Assembly (NCBI GenBank): GCA_963556495.2
Contig: OY747713.1
Location: 30,917,961-30,981,960, forward strand
Origin: Valencia hispanica
Taxonomy: Eukaryota > Chordata > Actinopteri > Cyprinodontiformes > Valenciidae
Length of the DNA: 64,000 nucleotides
Direction: 5' to 3'
How positions within the stretch are numbered: position 1 is the stretch's first letter; each line of letters opens with the position of its first letter. The translations under genes and the position numbers were made by a program. The notes under the pieces were generated by a model. The model had not been told where the DNA came from, made no database searches, and worked only from the letters and a program-made list of their open reading frames with translations. Shown here one piece after another: positions 46,214-58,262 of this stretch.

Positions 46214-49200
46214 TCACTGGGTCCTCTCATACTTGCCCAGTTTCTTTGGCTCTTTGCTGGGCATGCACCAGTCGTCTGCCTCTATGGTGGCCTGGTAATG
46301 TCGCAGGGCTGACTTGTTGAAAACAGGAAGTCTCTCCACTGACTCTGAGGACAGGGCCTGGTGATAAATGTCAGAAAAGAAAATAATTACTCCGGATCCA
46401 CGTTCACACTGACATATCTCAGTGAATGACAACATCCTGGTTGCTTCCTGACTTGCTGTGCAGAAATGTTAAATCTGATCATTATTAGATTTTTTCTCTC
46501 CCATTTTTTAGTTTGTAACATTTGGTGAGTCATACCTCATATCAGTGAGACAATCGTTATATTAATAATAACCTTTGACTTTTGTCATGTTACAGCTACA
46601 AACCTTAACATATTTTATTGAAATTTTATGTGAGTAACTAATCTACACAAAGTAGATCATAACTGTGATGTGGAAGCCAATAGATACACAGTTTTCCATA
46701 TTTCTTTACAAATTAAAATCTGAAGTGTGTAGGGCGCTTTTTCATTCACCCTCTTTCACTCTGATGTCACTAAATAAAAGCAAAGGAAGTCCCCTCATTA
46801 CTAAATAGTCCCTTGTGTGTGATTTTATCCCAGTGTAAATACAGCTTTAATGTTGCTCCTGAAGAAAACCACAGCATAGTGGCGCCACCACTGTGCTTCA
46901 CCACTGAGGATGGTGTGTTCAGATTAATGGTCTCATCTGCTCGGCCTCTTCCAACATGTATTCTGTGGTCTTCATGGCTTCTGGTAACTGCGTCAAAGGC
47001 TTCCTTCTCGTTACTCTTCCATGTACACAAGAATGATCTCTGCAGCTCCTCTAGAGTTATCATGAGCCTTCTGGCTCTTTTCCTAGGTTTGCAGTTGCAC
47101 CATATTCCTTTTAAGATGTACAATACTTGGGACAATGTTTTATAACCTAACCCTGCTTCAAACATCTCCACAGCTTTCTCCCTGACCTGTCTGCTCTCCA
47201 CGATTCTGCTTGTTCACTAATGCTGTCTAACAAACCTCTGAGGCCTTTACTGAACAGCTGCATTTATACTGGGATTAAATTACACTCAAGTGGACATACC
47301 AGTTAGCCGACCACTAATGGCAACTGGTTGCAGCTCATTTTATTTAAAGGCCACAAAGTTGAGGAGGTTTAGTAAAAATGCACGTCACATTTTTCAAATC
47401 TTCATTTGTGGTTTTCCCTAAACAAAATGTGGTAAAGTATAAGTAGTGTGGCAAGTTTTGCATGAGACTGTGGATTGGATAACAGAACTCCTCTACATCA
47501 CAAAGTCTAGTATGTGTTCTAGTAGTTTATTTAGGTACAATTATTTTTGAATTATTGTTGGAAAAAAAAAATACAAGGAGCATAAAAAGCTTCATTCTCA
47601 CCTTCAAATATATGACAGCTGAGGTGCCGTAGCCCTCCATGGAGTAGAGCTGCAGGTCTCCCTGGAAGTACTTGGCATACAGGCGAGAGATTGGAAGTCC
47701 ATAACCAAAACCAGCCTGAAAATAGCAGACAGATAAAAAATGGAAAAGTGCTTTGTAGAAGTTTTTCAACTCAACAACTCCTCACTTTCTCATCTGATTA
47801 CAGTTTAAACCAACTACCGTAATGTTTGGACTATAAGGGCTACTTTTTTCAGACGCTTTGGACCCTGCGTACTACAGAACAATGCAGCTAATTTATAGAT
47901 TGTTTTACTGGCTAACGGCTTCCGGGGGGGGCACTATAGCAGGAAGATCAAAAGTGAGACAGACATGTGGAGAAAGATTATGCGCCGAAGAAGACACTAC
48001 TGGTACTTTTAATGCACAACCCTCATCATGGAAAACACACGAAGAAATGCGGCTTTTTAGTTAAAGGCAATGGAGCTGGCCATAAAAGAAGGAAATGGCT
48101 ACTGCACATAAGCTTGACATCAATGAATTGATGGTGAGACGTTGGAAGAGACAGCGGGAAGAACTGAGTCAGTGTAAAAAACCGACAAAAGCTCTAAGAG
48201 GACATAAAGACACTGATTAAGACAATTTCGGTGGCTTTAGTGAGGAAGGGTAAGATAGCAAACAATAACTTTTTCTGGTAGGCTAAAGTATATTTTATTT
48301 TCTAACCAGACATGTTACTGTCATGTGTTGGGTGCCGTACTGCCCATTTTCAGGCAGAGTCTGAAAAAAAGGAACGTCTTAAATTAAAACTAGAAAAGCA
48401 CTCAGACCTCTGCCAGGAGGTACCATCTTTCTGCGTAAATATCTCATGTTACAAAACATTATGCTTGTATTCAGGTGCTCCCTGTATATGCATAACATTT
48501 ATTTTCTTTTAAAATTTAGGTGGTGTGGCTTATATTCAGGTGCGCTCAATAGTCTGAACAATACGGTACATGTTGCTGATTGCCTTCCATCACTGTATAA
48601 TCTGCTGACTTGCAACTATGTTCAATTTGTAAGACTCAATTCGGGTTAAAGAGCTCGTCATTTTATTTGACTTTTATTCTGAGCTCAAAACCACAGTAGA
48701 TTTCACAGAAGAACTTGTTGTTAAAGGTGCAAATCTAAACTTTAATTTTAAGATTAAGAACAAATATTAGAGTGGCACATTTTGATTTTACCAGAGGAGC
48801 GTTTCTAGACATGTCCACATGGACAGGACTGGGAGCCGTGGTGTACATGTAGCTGAAGAGACGTTCAATCTTCCTCAAAGGGACTCCACCGCCTTTGTCC
48901 GACATCTAATAAACAAAGGTATGAAATGTTTACATTTGGATCCATATTCACTGTAATAAATATTTAATGTGAACAGTACTACTTTTTTTTAAAGTGTGTT
49001 TTATACCTTGATAGTGAGGTCCTCAATGCCCAGGGAAACGCGGACTTTAATCGGGGGCAACGTTGGGCTCGTCTCATGTGTCTCTACAGTGGCTCTCATG
49101 GCATTCTGAAAGATGAAAATGATGAGAAACTACAGAAAAACTCAGGGAAGAAAAAGATTATGCCTTCAGATTAAAAGCTGTTTGGGTGCCGTACCTTGAA

Positions 49201-52200
49201 GAGTTCAAACAGCATGTGGTACAGATGTGAAGGAACATAAACAATGTGGATGGGCTGGCCAGGGCTTTTAGCTGTGAGACAATGTATAGTATACAGTATG
49301 ATGTAAACAACAGGTAAACATCACGTCCAACTATATCTTATCTTGTATTCTGTTATAATATATTTAACTTTAGTCAAAATACAAATTCAATTCTGTCAGA
49401 TTAATTCATCTACAATCTAATACAGTCAGATTCATATTCCAGTTTAATTACATCTAATTATAATACAGAATAGTCAGATCTTACAATGTCAATTAGAAAA
49501 ACATATAAAAATACATAAAATATATTTAATTTAAAAAATCTCTATGGAAACCAGCCCTCATAAGAGTCCAATCAAACTTAATGGCACACATTCTCTTTTT
49601 TTTTACTTAAGATGTTTACTTTGTAAATTGCACAAATCAGGCATAACATTATGACCGTCAGCCTATCATGTGTTGATCCAGCCTCGATCTGTTGAAGCAT
49701 GGACGCCATTAGATCCTGAAGCTTTGCTGTGTTATCTGTTATGTCGTGCAAGTTGTGAGGTTGGGTCTTCATGGATTGGATTTATTTGGCCAGCACATCT
49801 CTCAGATGCCTGATTGGATTGACATCTGGGAAATCTGGAGGTCAACTCAACATCCCAAACCACTCCTGAACCCTTTTCTTTTTTTGTGGCTGGGTGTATT
49901 ACCTTGCTTAAAAAAGGGCCACCAGGGATACAGCTTTCACCATAATAAACTGCAGTGCACTGTGTTCTGTCACTTTGCTATCAGACCTAAGATAAACAAC
50001 CTAAGCGTTGGTTCCCCTCTTTTCCTTCTTTGCAGCACATTTGATATATAATAACCTCTGTAGACCAGCAGCACCTAACAAGAGGAGCCTTGAAAAACCT
50101 GCTCAGATCTTCATGTTTGCTCCTTTTTTCCTGTTTTTAACATCAGCTTTAAGGATAGCATATTCACTTGCTGCTAAATATATCCCACCCACTAACAGAT
50201 AACCCGACGAGGTGATATTTGGTGTTATTCAGATCATCTGTCAGTAACCATAATGTTATGCCCAATTAGTGTAGGTTACTAAATTAGGGATATTTTTCTG
50301 CTGGGTGTTCTTTTGCATCAGGTGTTGCAGGTCTGAAGGAACATGCATGCAGAGCATAAAACAGGAGCAGGTTAGAGGGACTAAAACTTGTTAACGGAGT
50401 CAGATGGATGTGCACAAGTGTAGTTGTCTCTTACTGGTTTGACTCTGTGCTCTTAGAATAAAATATGGTTCTTAGCACAAATGACTCCAACAAATCAAAG
50501 ACACCTTAACATAATGGCTTCCTAAAATATGCTGACATCTACATATTTAAAATACTAGAACATAATTTTATGTAGTAGAACTTTGATATCTGCAACTAAA
50601 AGAAGTATTGCATCAGCAAGAGAAATCTGCATGGTTCAAAAGGGAGCGATTTTTGATGCTGACTAGGGTTTTTTTGTCAGAGTCAGCTGACAGGAAACAG
50701 ACATTCTGACCCTCAGTTACATCAGAAAAGAGGAGAACCTGCTGATTGCAAAAAAACAGAGAAAAAGATAAAGAGAGAGGTCTGAAGTAGAAATCTGACT
50801 AAAACTAAGCTGCACGCTGAAAACAGAAACTATGTGTTGCTTTTGACTTACAGTTGACCTCCTTGATCTCCATATCAGGAGAGGTGAGGTAGTACTGCTC
50901 ACACAGCATTTTCGAAGTCTCATAAGCATCTGCAAAGTGACACAAAACAAAACCTTGTTGCTTCTTTATGGGAATTTCTATCAACAAAGAACACTGCAAC
51001 AGATCTTGTTTTTTATGTCTCATAGATGACAAGATTACACAATGCTCTGAACAGTTCTCACCATATAGATTATGATAACACTACTTCCTCTCAGAATAAG
51101 TAGTAAAAAGAGACGGTGATAGAAACTAGATATCAGACTGCGTGCGTGTACAGACAGTAGGTCAAGATCACTTATTACCTTTTACGACCTCCACCACGTC
51201 ACAGCTGGGGTCAATGCTGCCAATGTGTTTGGGATGGGCTGGATTTACGCTGCCATCAAAGATTAATGCTACAGAAACACAAAACAAACATTATGTAGGA
51301 CTTAAAATGCACCAATATGCTGTATAGACACACCTGATTGTGTGTGCCGCATTGATGGTTAAAACCAAACTATCTGTTGACATACAATACCTTGCAAAAG
51401 TGTTCCTACACTGTGAACTTTCTCACATTTTGTCACTTAAAATCTACAGACTTCAATGTGCATTACTGAGAAATTATGCAAGCACAATGTGACATAACAC
51501 TTACTTGTGAAATGAAAGAAATGGGACACTTTTTTTAATAAACACTGAAAAGTGGGGTGTACATTTGTATTCAGAGCCTACTCTGATACCCTAAAATAAA
51601 ATAAAGTCTAGGCCCATCCATTAGAGTTGAAACGGTACACAACATTCACAATATACTGAATGACAATTGTCACAGCAACATCTATGTGTGCACTATATAT
51701 AGAGTCATGCGTGCACATTTTGTAAGCCAATGATATATTTGGCCAGTTGGGTGAACTTTCACTGTACTTCATGCCCACACTTGAAATCTATTTTTATTGG
51801 CCATTAGGCCAAAGCTCACACAGAGTGGTGGTGATATTGGGATGAAGGAAAAGACAGAAAAGAGTCAAGGAAACATGTGTCAATCATTATAGATGTTATC
51901 ATCATCATCATCACAATATTTAGCAGCAGTATCAGAATTACATATTTTCCTGATATCCCTAATTCACTCTTAACGTTTTATGTTGGTGAATGTTGCAATA
52001 ACATAATGATTTGCGTTTCTTTGAGTTTAATAAATCACTAAATCCAAGATAATGAAAAGTTTATCCAGCTAGTGGAAAAAAACTAAACAATTATATTCAA
52101 CTCAACAAGATTTAGTTAAAAACGTTGCATCTTCGTGACACAACTTAAGTGCAGGTTCTTAATGACTTTAGCACCTTGCCAACTCTTTATGGTGCATTAA

Positions 52201-55200
52201 ACAAACAACTGGTGTCACTAAGTATATCACAGCCATAGACAGCCTGAATCCATAGCACTTTAATAATTAACACTCTATAATGACCAAGCAGTTTTTGACT
52301 ATGCATTTTGTGACCGTAATACTGACGATACATTTGCGTAATATTTTGATGCCTTAATTCAGAGGTCACATGTTAGACCACTTGTGTTAATTTAAGTATA
52401 AATACCAAGGAAAACATAAAACAAATTGTGGAGGTGGGTTATACAATATTATCCAAATGTATAAATGCCACTTGGAGCACTGTTCAATCTATCATCCAAA
52501 AATATTAAGACTATGGCACAATTAACAAGACATGATCCTCCACCTCAAATGACAGACAGCAGATCATTAATCAGAGAAGGAGCCAAGAGGCTCAGTGTAA
52601 CTCTGGAGGAGCTGCAAAGTTCCACAACACAGACAGGAAAATCTATCAAAGCAACTATTAGCTATAGACTCCACATATTTGCCTTTTTATTGATGTGTAA
52701 CAAGAAAAAAGCCTCTGTAGGCAATGGCGATAAAATACACCGAGGTTTGTGGTAGTAATTTTGCAAAATGCGAAAAAAGGTTCCTGGGTGATGAATACCT
52801 TTACTGCATATAGAAACAGCGCTGACATTCAAGCCAGACGCAATATTTCTTTCTGCTCAGTAAAAGTGTTCCTTTGTCATAAAACTATCAAGCAAGGCTG
52901 AGTGGTAACTTCAAGGCACTCAGCAATGATAGAAATTAAACCATAAATATGTATGGAATTGATTGTTCTGTTGTTACCTGAAATTAAATACATAAAACAT
53001 AATATGATAATAACTTATCTTGGTTTTACAAGGGCCCCGTTACTAACATAAGTTGGTTAGTGTTAGGATCTGTGTTGATTAACTCACAGTTATTACAGAG
53101 TGCTATACTGACTGTGCTGGTTCATGAGCATGCGTGTGGAGATGCGGCTCATGTAGAAGCGGTCCAGGAAGTACTGGACGTTCTGGTTGGTGACGGGGTC
53201 CACGCCGAACGCCTCCTTGAACTCCAACACACCCTGAGCCATGGTGGGTACCACGTTGTTGTGCCGGTTTCGGATGTTCACTAGAATCTGTGTGAAGCTG
53301 CGGGCAACGGCAAAGAACATTGAATTATTCAGGGTAGATGCTTCATAGGGTTCAGCTCATCAGACATAAATTTTGTTTTATTGACATTAACTCCTTATTT
53401 GAAACTTGGTAATTAAATAATGATTAGAAAGCCTTATTTTTAAAGCTGAAATAAAAGAAATTTAATTAATATTTGTGCCCCCTTATAGGTTCAACTGACT
53501 ATATATTCATTCATTTCCCGGGCTTCCTAAACATTTTCATTATATAATAATGATTTTATCAAACTCAAATTTCAAAAATCTCTAGTCCTTTTTAGTCCAT
53601 TTTTAGATAAGTTCAAAAAATAAATCTGGAAATACAAAAGTTAATTATTAATCAATTGTAGGTATTCCTTCTATATATATAGTATATAGTAGATATTCCC
53701 ATCTAGGGATGTGTATTTAGCCAACAGTTTATCTTTATCAGGATAATGTTTGTACACCTCATAAACTAAAAGCATTGTTGGGATTGTTACTTTTACTATT
53801 TTTCCACTTTTGGCTCTTTAGGAGCAGCGATAAATAAATATCTAAAATGATCATTAATTGCAATGTTTGTGCGCTTTAAGTAATAAATTCAATATTTTGT
53901 GATTTGTTCTTTGTTGGTTTCTTTTCCTATTTTTTTTTTATAAGAGCAGCTAGTAATTATATTCCCTCATTGATGACACACAAAAAACAACAACTAGAAA
54001 AGTATAATAAAAATGTCATGAAATCTCTGTTAAGATGACTTACTGTTTTAGGACATTCTTATCATCTGGATCTTTTTCCAAAAAGTCAACAAGCTCCATC
54101 AAACTCTGTGAATACCTGGTGGACACAAAAATAAAGAAAAAAAAACCTTTAACCCAAGCAGTTGTTGACAAATTAATTAAAAAAAATTTAACCTCCCTAC
54201 ATCACACTTAACGGACTTTGCCACTTCCTACTTAATAATAGCTGCTTGTCATGTCTGGGACTTCTTGTCCAGGCCAGAGGATTGAGGGGGGGGGCTGAGT
54301 GCTGAGCTCACATTCTCTTACACACTGTGTCAGTGCAAAAAAAAAAAACTGGGTGAGAGGTGATTCACTATGCCGCGGCGCTTTCTATGCACTGAGCGTG
54401 TCCCCTAAGTCACCTTCAAGTTGTAAAATATGTATTCATGTCCTGCCATGGAAACAGACAGATGTCTCAGGCTCATTTCTAAAATGGACAATCCTCACAA
54501 GTTTAACATGAACCATCAAGGAGTTTTAGCATTAAAGAGAAGCTGCTGACCTCTTCAGTCATGCAGAAAAAAAGAAAACTAGACTGAGCATTCCAATGTT
54601 TGTATCTCTTGCCCTTATTCTGTTATGTAAACAGTAACAACCTGGAGGTAGAATACATGTGCTGAGAGCTAACCCCAAGTACAAGTCCAAACACAATTCC
54701 TCCAAACACATGCAGGAATGGTCACCAGTTGCTGAAAACAATTATTTTTATAAGTTTACCCCCAAATAGACTCACACCAGAGACTGAAACCAAATTTAGT
54801 TATGATACTTTTGTTACTCATGAGTAGCAAAACAAGTTTCATTCAAAACTCAGTTCTGTATCCAAAGCAAACCTAAAGGAAGTCATTGAAAGTGATGTAG
54901 CCACATATATGTATGTCAATCATAAAAAAGGTTTGACTTTATAGAGATTTTCATGTCAAAAACCATCTTCTTCCAGATTCCCATTTCCAGATTTCTCAAG
55001 CATTTTTTTGCACATGGTCTACAACAATGCATTTTTCAAAGTGGTCAGGGTTTCAATATGAAAAAAACAAAAACACTGTTTTAGATGGATGGATGGCAGA
55101 TTAACAAAACTATGGATAGATAGATGGATGATAGATGAACAGAGTGCTGAAAAGATGAATGGATTGAAAGAAAATCTTGAAAAAAATGAAATCGAGCATA

Positions 55201-56110
55201 AAGTCTTGAATTACATTTTATTCATATGCTATTATTCCACATCTATCTAAACCAAGAAAAATATTTAAATCGAATGCCATTTAAAGGGCACCCAAAATAA
55301 CAACCCAGGATACGAAAACAACTCACTTATTAATATTTAACAGGTTTGCTACAGTTTGTACTTGAGGTATAATCATGAGAGGATTTTGGTACTGGTTACC
55401 AACCCTTTTGACCTTTTGACCTTATTCTGTTCTGCAATTCACTGCTTGAGAAGGAAAGTGCTGCAACCACCCATCTGCAGGAGCACAGTTGGGATCATGC
55501 GAAGAACCAACTCCTGAGGTTAAGTGACATGTTTTCTGTTCATCACAGTCCAGGTATCCTACCAGCTTGTCAGGAGCTTTACAGATGGAGTGCCAAGAAG
55601 CTTGTCGGGGAGGTAATCAATTTCTTTCATGATGTTGGCCAGTCTGACAGGAAGCTCCTGTCGCAGGAACACAAAGGATGTCTTCTCACATGCATTGGCA
55701 GAGCCTGTGGTCACATGAGCGACACCAAAAACAATTACAGCAACATTGCGACCACAGCAGGGGGGGGAAAAGTTACTTGTAGAGGAAACTTAAACGATGA
55801 TACATTTGTGGTACAGATATAGTTGACCTAAATAGAATAATCTGTGTAGATGACAGATACACGGATGAACAATAATCCAGCATGTAGTTATCTGGGCATG
55901 ACCTGTACTTTGCTAAACTAGACAATGAGTAACGCCAGTTGCGTGATAGCAGCGTACATGTGATATATAGAACATCAACCATTAGCACTTACCGAAGTCA
56001 ATAAACTGCTTCATGGACAACGGGGAAGGAGAAAACTTGGAAAACCTCTCCACTTGTTTCGGTATCCCAGCTAACGAGCCGTTTTTCAACAAAAACTGGG
56101 CGAACCTCAT
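46214..56110 (-). CDS. pdk4: PDK4, pyruvate dehydrogenase kinase 4
   Basis: Mitochondrial kinase that phosphorylates the PDH E1-alpha subunit and shuts off pyruvate oxidation in fasting. Exons in coding order: 55993-56110, 55563-55704, 54044-54115, 53113-53297, 51179-51268, 50852-50929, 49195-49271, 49007-49105, 48792-48905, 47602-47715 and 46214-46357. This is 1233 nt and 410 residues (mammalian PDK4 is 411), with all phases consistent. Landmarks: [12 protein letters not shown] at ~122-133; N-box ELFKNAMRATV at 251-261; G1 box DKGGGVP from 290; G2 box GFGYGLP at 327-333; ATP-lid GT near 356; C-terminal DDW at 391-393 (the cross-tail Asp/Trp pair). The start has Kozak context acaaaATG and a plausible basic mitochondrial leader, [20 protein letters not shown], the [15 protein letters not shown] tail and synteny favour PDK4 over PDK2/3. 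Confidence 0.95.
46565..47465 (-). mobile_element. Tc1-like transposon in pdk4 intron 10, broken
   Basis: It has decayed terminal repeats (left near 46580 'gtcatgttacagctacaaacc', right near 47385-47460 'tcacatttttcaaatcttcatttgtgg'). The minus-strand frame 46770-47201 begins [20 protein letters not shown], the N-terminal paired-like helix-turn-helix of Tc1 transposases. It then has ITLEELQRS and [11 protein letters not shown] in place of the usual IMLWG run. A large part between the DNA-binding region and the DDE core is missing. Confidence 0.8.
47815..48568 (+). mobile_element. pogo-type element with HTH remnant in pdk4 intron 9
   Basis: The ends are inverted: 'taccgtaatgtttggactata' at the left and 'aatagtctgaacaatacggta' at the right, starting and ending in TA as expected for Tc1/mariner/pogo insertions. 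Inside, 48107-48220 reads [20 protein letters not shown] then [12 protein letters not shown], resembling the CENP-B/psq-type helix-turn-helix of pogo-like transposases. The catalytic domain is absent. Confidence 0.7.
49633..50275. mobile_element. Tc1-like deletion derivative in pdk4 intron 6
   Basis: The ends are inverted: 'aaatcaggcataacattatgac' at the left and 'ccataatgttatgcccaattagtgtag' at the right. The subterminal 'gcctatcatgtgttgatccagcc' and 'atatcccacccactaacagataa' belong to a well-known fish Tc1-type family with 'ggcataacattatga' ends. No intact transposase remains in ~640 bp. Confidence 0.7.
51388..52810 (+). mobile_element. Tc1-like transposon in pdk4 intron 4, interrupted
   Basis: The left end is 'ataccttgcaaaagtgttcctac' with 'ctttctcacattttgtcac'. 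The right end is 'aaaatgcgaaaaaaggttcc' and 'tgatgaatacctttactgcat'. A transposase scrap at 52510-52680 reads [20 protein letters not shown], the second helix-turn-helix region of Tc1 transposases. A block at about 51610-52370 has no Tc1 resemblance and may be a separate insertion. Confidence 0.7.
52811..55562. other. pdk4 introns 2-4, non-repeat parts
   Basis: Sequence between the Tc1 element and exon 2, excluding exons 4 (53113-53297) and 3 (54044-54115). It is AT-rich, with a G-run near 54287-54294 and degenerate GATG/GATA tetranucleotides at about 55085-55135. Nothing else can be supported. Confidence 0.55.
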
Positions 56111-56408
56111 TTTGTCTCCCCTTCAGTAGACCCCAACTGCTAGCAGCGTATAGGGGACAAGCCGTCCTTTCTGACTCCAGCACAATCCAGTTTAACGATT
56201 TTTTTTTTTTTAGCTAGAAGGGCAATAATTCTGCGTCACACCACTGAAATCCTTCATACCATCCTTTATGAGTTCCTCAAGAGTGTCTTCCTCTGGCAGG
56301 TTCCTTCCATATTTGCGCCCTCAGAATCCAACTTCTAACATTGAGCAAGGGGAGGGGGGGTATGTTGTTGTCTGCAAATGGAAGACGTAAGACTGACATT
56401 GAAACCAA

Positions 56409-56443
56409 CCAATCAGCGCTTAGATTTTCTTCATTCTGGGCGG
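56409..56443 (-). promoter_or_regulatory. Candidate pdk4 promoter elements (CCAAT and GC box)
   Basis: An 'accaaccaatcag' (CCAAT at 56409-56413 on the + strand, active in either orientation for NF-Y) and a 'gggcgg' GC box at 56438-56443 lie about 300 bp upstream of the pdk4 ATG. The placement fits a proximal promoter for the minus-strand gene. The transcription start is not determined. Confidence 0.35.
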
Positions 56444-57908
56444 AGCTCAGTCCCTTGGCTGGACCCGAATAGGATGAGCTGTACAATAACAGACCTCTTT
56501 ATGATAGCATCATCTACCGACCAGTTATCAAATATTCATGCGTTTTCTAGTTTTGAGCCACTGCCATCATTTTTTGTAACATCAAAGGGATGTTTCTGGC
56601 TGCACCCCGAGTGAAAAGAACAATTTAGAAGAACGACGTTGCTGTTTCGCACTGTAAACAATAAATCTGTTAAACTCCCAACCATGATCTCTAACCGTCT
56701 TGCTTAACAACAAACCCATGGGAGCATACCTTAAAATCAGAAAATCTTCTAATTTCAGACAGGTATCACTACACAGGCGAACAAGATGATGCTACGTGGC
56801 CATACGCATGTAGTAGTTACCCACTATCCAGCATTCCACGCGGGGGCTTTTTGTCATGCAGCAGCTCTGTATTTAGCATTTGTTGCATCTGACGCCACTG
56901 CAGCGTTTTTCTTATGCAAATGGCTGCACATAAGTTCATTGGTCCCTAACAATAACGTTTCTTTATTTCGGTAATTCAATTCAATAAGTAAAACTCGTTG
57001 ATTCATTACATACACACGAATAGATAATTAACTGTTTATTTCTGTCAAATTGGATGAGTAGGCTATGAGATATTGCTAATTAAAACCCAAGGTTCTGTTT
57101 CTCAGAAAATGAGAACATTACATTAGACTAATACAAAAATGTTTTTAATACAGACACGTTATGACTTGATAGTTATGCAGGAAATAATCCCCACGAGGAT
57201 GCTAAGCCACAAAAGTCTGTTGCAAAATAAGTTAGCTGTTTATAGTGACGTAACCACGCATATGGAAAGTTGATTGGGAGGGGAAGAAAATAGGTGCACA
57301 AAAAACAGAGATAACTGGAGCCTCCAGAGGACTGTGACTCAAAGCCCATTCAAGAGTTTGGGGAACATTAAGGCTTAGACAGCCAATGGAGTCACCACAT
57401 AAAAACAAATACAAGATATGTTCTACAACTGCTGCATCTCTTGTGTTAGGCTACACCTGAATCAGAGACAAATTCATAAGTATCTTGTCTTGGCTTGGAA
57501 AAATGACTAGGCTTTTGCTCAGCTCTCCTAATTTATATCAAAGCAAATTTTGCATTTCAAATTCGTTTTAATATATTCTAATTTATATAATCACAGCTGT
57601 GAGATAAAATAGGCAATGAAGAACAACTACAAAAAATAAAGAACTAAATAAGGCTTAGTTAGCCTTAAAATGGCTAAGTAATTCAATTCAAAACCCAAAG
57701 CCAAAATGTACAAAAATGTACTTATCAGAGCAGAAGTGACACTAATGTGAAGTCCTAAAAGAACAAACGGGAGTAGCCGGATGATGAAGAGGACATCCCA
57801 GATTTCAAATTCTAAGCAGAGATTTTGAAATCCTGATACAAGTGACAATAAATAAAAAAAGAAAAATAGAAACCAGAATCTTTTTTCCCTCTTTGCCAAG
57901 AGTCAACA

Positions 57909-57939
57909 AGATATTATCACTATAGTAGTGATAATATCT
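57909..57939. repeat. 14-bp perfect inverted repeat, 3-nt loop
   Basis: Arms agatattatcacta (57909-57922) and tagtgataatatct (57926-57939) with loop tag. AT-rich. Confidence 0.9.
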
Positions 57940-58016
57940 ATAACACACTAGTAACTGCATTCTTTCTCCTCTTACACGTTTGAGTAATACTTTGTGTCAT
58001 ATGATTTTGAACAAAC

Positions 58017-58042
58017 AAACAAATAAATAAATAAATAAATAA
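58017..58042. repeat. (AAAT)n microsatellite
   Basis: About six copies of aaat/ataa just upstream of the dync1i1 5' exon. Confidence 0.9.
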
Positions 58043-58097
58043 AACAGCTCAGTCTACATCCTTCCAGTGTTGTAATGGCTCTTCTTCAGACGGCCTC

Positions 58098-58108
58098 AAG
58101 ATGGCGGC
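58098..58108 (+). promoter_or_regulatory. YY1-type motif AAGATGGCGGC at the dync1i1 5' end
   Basis: AAGATGGCGGC is the classical YY1 site, which in TATA-less vertebrate promoters commonly lies just downstream of the transcription start. It sits at the beginning of the inferred first exon of dync1i1, in GC-rich sequence without a TATA box. Confidence 0.55.
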
Positions 58109-58262
58109 GTTCCTAATGACGGCTAGTCCCCAGGAGGAGGAGGAGGAGGAGGAGGAGGAGGAGGGATTTCCTCTCCTCTTCTACATCACTCCCTCTTCGC
58201 TGTTTCCCGAGGATGTATCGGCGTGCCGTGCACCTGCTTCCAGCATCGTAATATTGCAGTAA
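58101..58262 (+). CDS. Candidate uORF in dync1i1 5' UTR (53 codons)
   Basis: The ATG inside the YY1 motif opens a frame of 53 codons ending TAA at 58260-58262. It begins MAAFLMTASPQ, then runs through ten Glu encoded by a perfect (GGA)n repeat at 58134-58165, then GFPLLFYITPSSLF. It is out of the dync1i1 exon (the annotated start is in the next exon). If the transcript starts upstream of 58101 this would be an upstream open reading frame. If it starts downstream, it is not translated. No homologue is recognised. Confidence 0.35.
   Translation: MAAFLMTASPQEEEEEEEEEEGFPLLFYITPSSLFPEDVSACRAPASSIVILQ
58134..58165. repeat. (GGA)n repeat
   Basis: About ten uninterrupted GGA/GAG units in the inferred dync1i1 5' UTR. 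Confidence 0.92.

Larger units (their letters stand above)
56111..58097. other. Head-to-head interval pdk4 / dync1i1
   Basis: About 2 kb between the divergent genes. Contents: the pdk4 5' UTR (immediately above 56110, with an A-run complement at 56200-56211), the candidate CCAAT/GC boxes, a 14-bp perfect palindromic arm pair at 57909-57922/57926-57939, and an (AAAT)n run at 58017-58042. No transposon was recognised here, unlike all neighbouring intervals. Confidence 0.6.

Noticed and set aside
46770..47201. 143-codon minus-strand frame as a pdk4-associated gene
   Set aside because: Its N-terminus is the helix-turn-helix of a Tc1 transposase and it lies within a decayed Tc1 copy in a pdk4 intron.
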